A stretch of DNA of 10,486 bases from Synechococcales cyanobacterium PMM_0073 (GTDB lineage: Bacteria > Cyanobacteriota > Cyanobacteriia > Elainellales > Elainellaceae), in assembly GCA_949127695.1 (NCBI GenBank), contig CASBQH010000082.1, positions 1-10,486 of the forward strand, read 5' to 3'. The notes beneath the pieces are model-generated. The model ran no database searches. It saw nothing but the letters and a program-made list of their open reading frames with translations, and was not told the DNA's origin. Positions 8,573 through 10,486 of this stretch are shown here, one piece after another. Each line of letters begins with the position of its first letter. The stretch's first letter is position 1. A program made the translations under genes and the position numbers.

Positions 8573-10486
8573 ATGGATGCCATATTAGAAGCAGGATTGG
8601 GTCACTTCTGGGATTTGAGTATGCTGGAATGGTTGCTCACAATTGGCGCAGCAGAACTGGGCAAGGTGATCTTTGAGCAAGTCCTAAAACTGGGGCAGGC
8701 TGCGGCTGAAGACTATGTGAAGGATTTTTTCAAAGACTGTCTGAAAGAGGGCATTACAGCCGCTAAGCCAGAGGTGACGAAAAAGGCGGTGGCGGCTGCG
8801 CTGAAGGCTTTTCTGCTGATTGTGGCAGATCAACTGGAAGACCAGGAGCTATCGAGAGCCGAAATCCGCGACCGCTACGACCCGGCCTTAGTTCAGTTCG
8901 TCCAGAATGAATCGGTGAAGCCGCTGCTGGGCAGAGCGTTTGATCAAGACTGCGCGGCGGTTGATGTAGAGGCACTAGCCGCAGTTTGGCGGCAGTCTAG
9001 CTTAAAAGGCAAGCCGTTTCCGGTGCTACCCGCTGAGTTTGACTGGCAGCAGGTGGGCAGCAAATATCTGAAAAAGGTGCGGCGGATTCTGCGTGAAACG
9101 CCAGAGCTGCGGGAGCTATTGGAAGCTCAACTACTGGAGCAGATCGCCCACAACACGGCACAAATCTCGCCCGGTTTTGATCTGGCCAAATATCGGGACA
9201 GCTTGCAGTGCAGCTACGGGCATTTGCAGCTCTACAACATCGACAGCACGGATCGGATGGATGCGATCAAGCTCTGGACAATGTTTATTGAGCAAACGGT
9301 GCGGGAGGCTTTGCCGCCAACGCGCTATGAGCTGCCGTCAGATTTGAAGCGGCAGTTGCAGGCGCAGGGACAGCTCGAAGCCGATTTGGCTGCTGAGGCG
9401 CTGGATCAGTATCGCAGCGAGTATTTTCAGCAGCCGTCTCGCAAAGTGTTGGAGGCGCTTGGGGGGAGATCCTCCCTAGCCCTCCTTAAAAAGAAGGGAA
9501 CAGGAGTAGAAAAGGAAGGAACTGGAGTGGCTCAAAGTCCCCCTTTTGAAGGGGGATTAGCGCCTGCGGCAAGCAAGAAAAGGGGGATCGAAGCCGACGC
9601 GCAAAGGGCGGTGATTCTCGGTGATCCGGGGGCGGGAAAATCGACGCTGCTGCAATATTTGGCGCTGGATTGGGCGGAGGGCAAAACAGCCACTCTGCCG
9701 CTGCTGATTGAGCTGCGCGAATATGTCTTGGCAGCATCAGCCAATTTCTTGGAGTTTCTGCATCGAGGGCGCGGCGCAGACTGGCAGTTTGATCAGCAGG
9801 AACTACACCAATATTTGCAGTCGCAGCCGACGCTGGTGATGTTTGACGGGCTGGATGAAGTATTTGAGCGCTCGACTCAAGCGGCAATCATCGACGATAT
9901 TATTCGTTTCGCTCAGCAATATCCTAAAGCGCAAATTATCATTACATCGCGGATTATTGGCTACAATCCCGAACGTCTGCGAAATGCCAATTTCCGCCAT
10001 TTCACGATTCAGCCGCTCAACACCGAAGAAATCCACGAATTTATCGATCGCTGGTATGCGCTGGCATTGGGCGACAACCCCGACAAACCTCGCTTGGTGA
10101 CGCGCTTGAAAGAGGCAATCGCCAACTCCAACGCTATCCAAAATCTGGCCGATAATCCGCTGCTGCTGACGATGATGGCCATCCTCAACCGACGGCAGGA
10201 GCTACCGCGTGATCGGGCTGATCTGTATGACCAAGCTTCGCGGGTGCTGCTCTATCACTGGGATGTCGATCACAAGCGCTTGCAGTTGCCGATGGATACA
10301 ATCGGGCGACGGGAAAAGCAGGAAATGCTGCGGCTGATTGCCTACGAAATGCAAACCAGCGAGGAAGGACTAAAGGGCAACCTGATCACCGCCGAACGCC
10401 TCACCCGCATCTTGACCGACTATCTACGCGAGCAAGGCTTCAGCGAACCCCGCGAGAAAGCAACTAGGTTAATCGATCAACTCCGC
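8573..10486 (+). CDS. NACHT-family NTPase, N-terminal 638 residues (3' end outside window)
   Basis: One frame stays open from ATG 8573 to the last base. Residues 17-85 are helical and amphipathic (MLEWLLTIGAAELGKVIFEQ). Residues 138-296 form an N-terminal domain of the kind found before NACHT modules in cyanobacteria, with YGHLQLYNIDSTDRMDAIKLW (215-235, in parts) and FIEQTVREALPP. The NTPase follows: Walker A GDPGAGKST (350-358), Walker B LVMFDGLDEV (421-430), sensor IIITSR (455-460) and the NACHT-typical helix NPLLLTMMAIL (528-538). NACHT proteins are STAND NTPases that oligomerise on ligand binding; bacterial ones include NLR-like anti-phage proteins. The C-terminal sensor lies beyond the window, so the ligand is unknown. 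Residues 297-339 are a repeat-derived insert. TAA directly precedes ATG 8573, so no longer start exists; GGAGG (8547-8551) is too far upstream to help. ATG 8621 (residue 17) is a good alternative because family-like sequence begins there. Confidence 0.9.
   Translation, partial: MDAILEAGLGHFWDLSMLEWLLTIGAAELGKVIFEQVLKLGQAAAEDYVKDFFKDCLKEGITAAKPEVTKKAVAAALKAFLLIVADQLEDQELSRAEIRDRYDPALVQFVQNESVKPLLGRAFDQDCAAVDVEALAAVWRQSSLKGKPFPVLPAEFDWQQVGSKYLKKVRRILRETPELRELLEAQLLEQIAHNTAQISPGFDLAKYRDSLQCSYGHLQLYNIDSTDRMDAIKLWTMFIEQTVREALPPTRYELPSDLKRQLQAQGQLEADLAAEALDQYRSEYFQQPSRKVLEALGGRSSLALLKKKGTGVEKEGTGVAQSPPFEGGLAPAASKKRGIEADAQRAVILGDPGAGKSTLLQYLALDWAEGKTATLPLLIELREYVLAASANFLEFLHRGRGADWQFDQQELHQYLQSQPTLVMFDGLDEVFERSTQAAIIDDIIRFAQQYPKAQIIITSRIIGYNPERLRNANFRHFTIQPLNTEEIHEFIDRWYALALGDNPDKPRLVTRLKEAIANSNAIQNLADNPLLLTMMAILNRRQELPRDRADLYDQASRVLLYHWDVDHKRLQLPMDTIGRREKQEMLRLIAYEMQTSEEGLKGNLITAERLTRILTDYLREQGFSEPREKATRLIDQLR
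9461..9589. repeat. palindromic cyanobacterial-type repeat inserted in frame in the NACHT gene
   Basis: The stretch has the base pattern of dispersed palindromic repeats common in cyanobacterial genomes. It opens with GATCCTCCCTAGCCCTCCTT (9468-9487), then an imperfect hairpin (CCCTCCTT against AAGAAGGG). A perfect hairpin follows: TCCCCCTT (9538-9545), loop TTG, AAGGGGGA (9549-9556). It closes with AGGGGGATC (9581-9589), which is an imperfect inverse of the left end. It is 129 bases, exactly 43 codons, with no stop, and encodes residues 297-339 of the NACHT protein. The encoded SPPFEGGLA is the kind of peptide such repeats give when translated. It has no transposase, so it would be a non-autonomous element. 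Confidence 0.65.

Noticed and set aside
8401..8583. 60-codon minus-strand frame in the EF-G/NACHT divergent region
   Set aside because: No domain, no ribosome site and no promoter are visible, and it overlaps the start of the NACHT gene. Chance is the simplest explanation.
9461..9589. Frameshift or pseudogene caused by the repeat in the NACHT gene
   Set aside because: Reading through base by base, the frame is continuous with no stop from 8573 to 10486, and the NTPase motifs follow in the same frame.
9486..9887. 133-codon minus-strand frame inside the NACHT gene
   Set aside because: It is antisense to the Walker A and B region, which is clearly coding on the plus strand. The frame is kept open by the palindromic repeat and codon bias.

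Overview
The window looks cyanobacterial. It combines a long pre-peptidase C-terminal (PPC) repeat protein, a small Cys-rich protein of a type I associate with cyanobacteria, a HicB-like antitoxin of the form common there, a large NACHT NTPase, and short palindromic repeats rich in CCCCC and GGGGG runs. GC content is moderate to high. A Leptolyngbya-like filamentous lineage would fit, but that is a guess.

Layout. (1) 1-264, plus strand: the C-terminal end of an SH3b-domain protein, cut by the window edge. (2) 265-459: a leader region with a perfect 10-bp tandem repeat, then a strong intrinsic terminator that ends only 27 bases before the preferred start of the next gene. (3) 460-2004, plus strand: a four-unit PPC-like repeat protein in which three units each carry a 12-residue EF-hand-type loop. 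(4) 2005-2070: a short convergent gap holding what looks like a degenerate dispersed repeat. (5) 2071-8308, minus strand: four co-directional genes, in transcription order fusA-type elongation factor G, a 127-residue Cys-rich protein, an 81-residue orphan HicB-like protein and carB. (6) 8309-8572: a divergent intergenic region. (7) 8573-10486, plus strand: the first 638 residues of a NACHT-family NTPase that runs off the right edge. No stop codon occurs in its frame up to the edge.

How the genes relate. carB (pyrimidine and arginine precursor synthesis) and fusA (translocation in translation) are core genes that happen to lie together with accessory ones. The EF-G gene has no rpsL, rpsG or tuf neighbour, so it may be a second EF-G copy rather than the str-operon one. 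The NACHT gene is the most likely defence or signalling gene here. It resembles the NLR-like NTPases that include the anti-phage bNACHT and Avs proteins, but its C-terminal sensor is outside the window.

Most notable observation. A palindromic cyanobacterial-type repeat (about 9461-9589) sits inside the NACHT coding sequence, in frame. It encodes about 43 extra residues between the N-terminal helical domain and the P-loop. No RNA genes, CRISPR arrays or transposase genes were seen.
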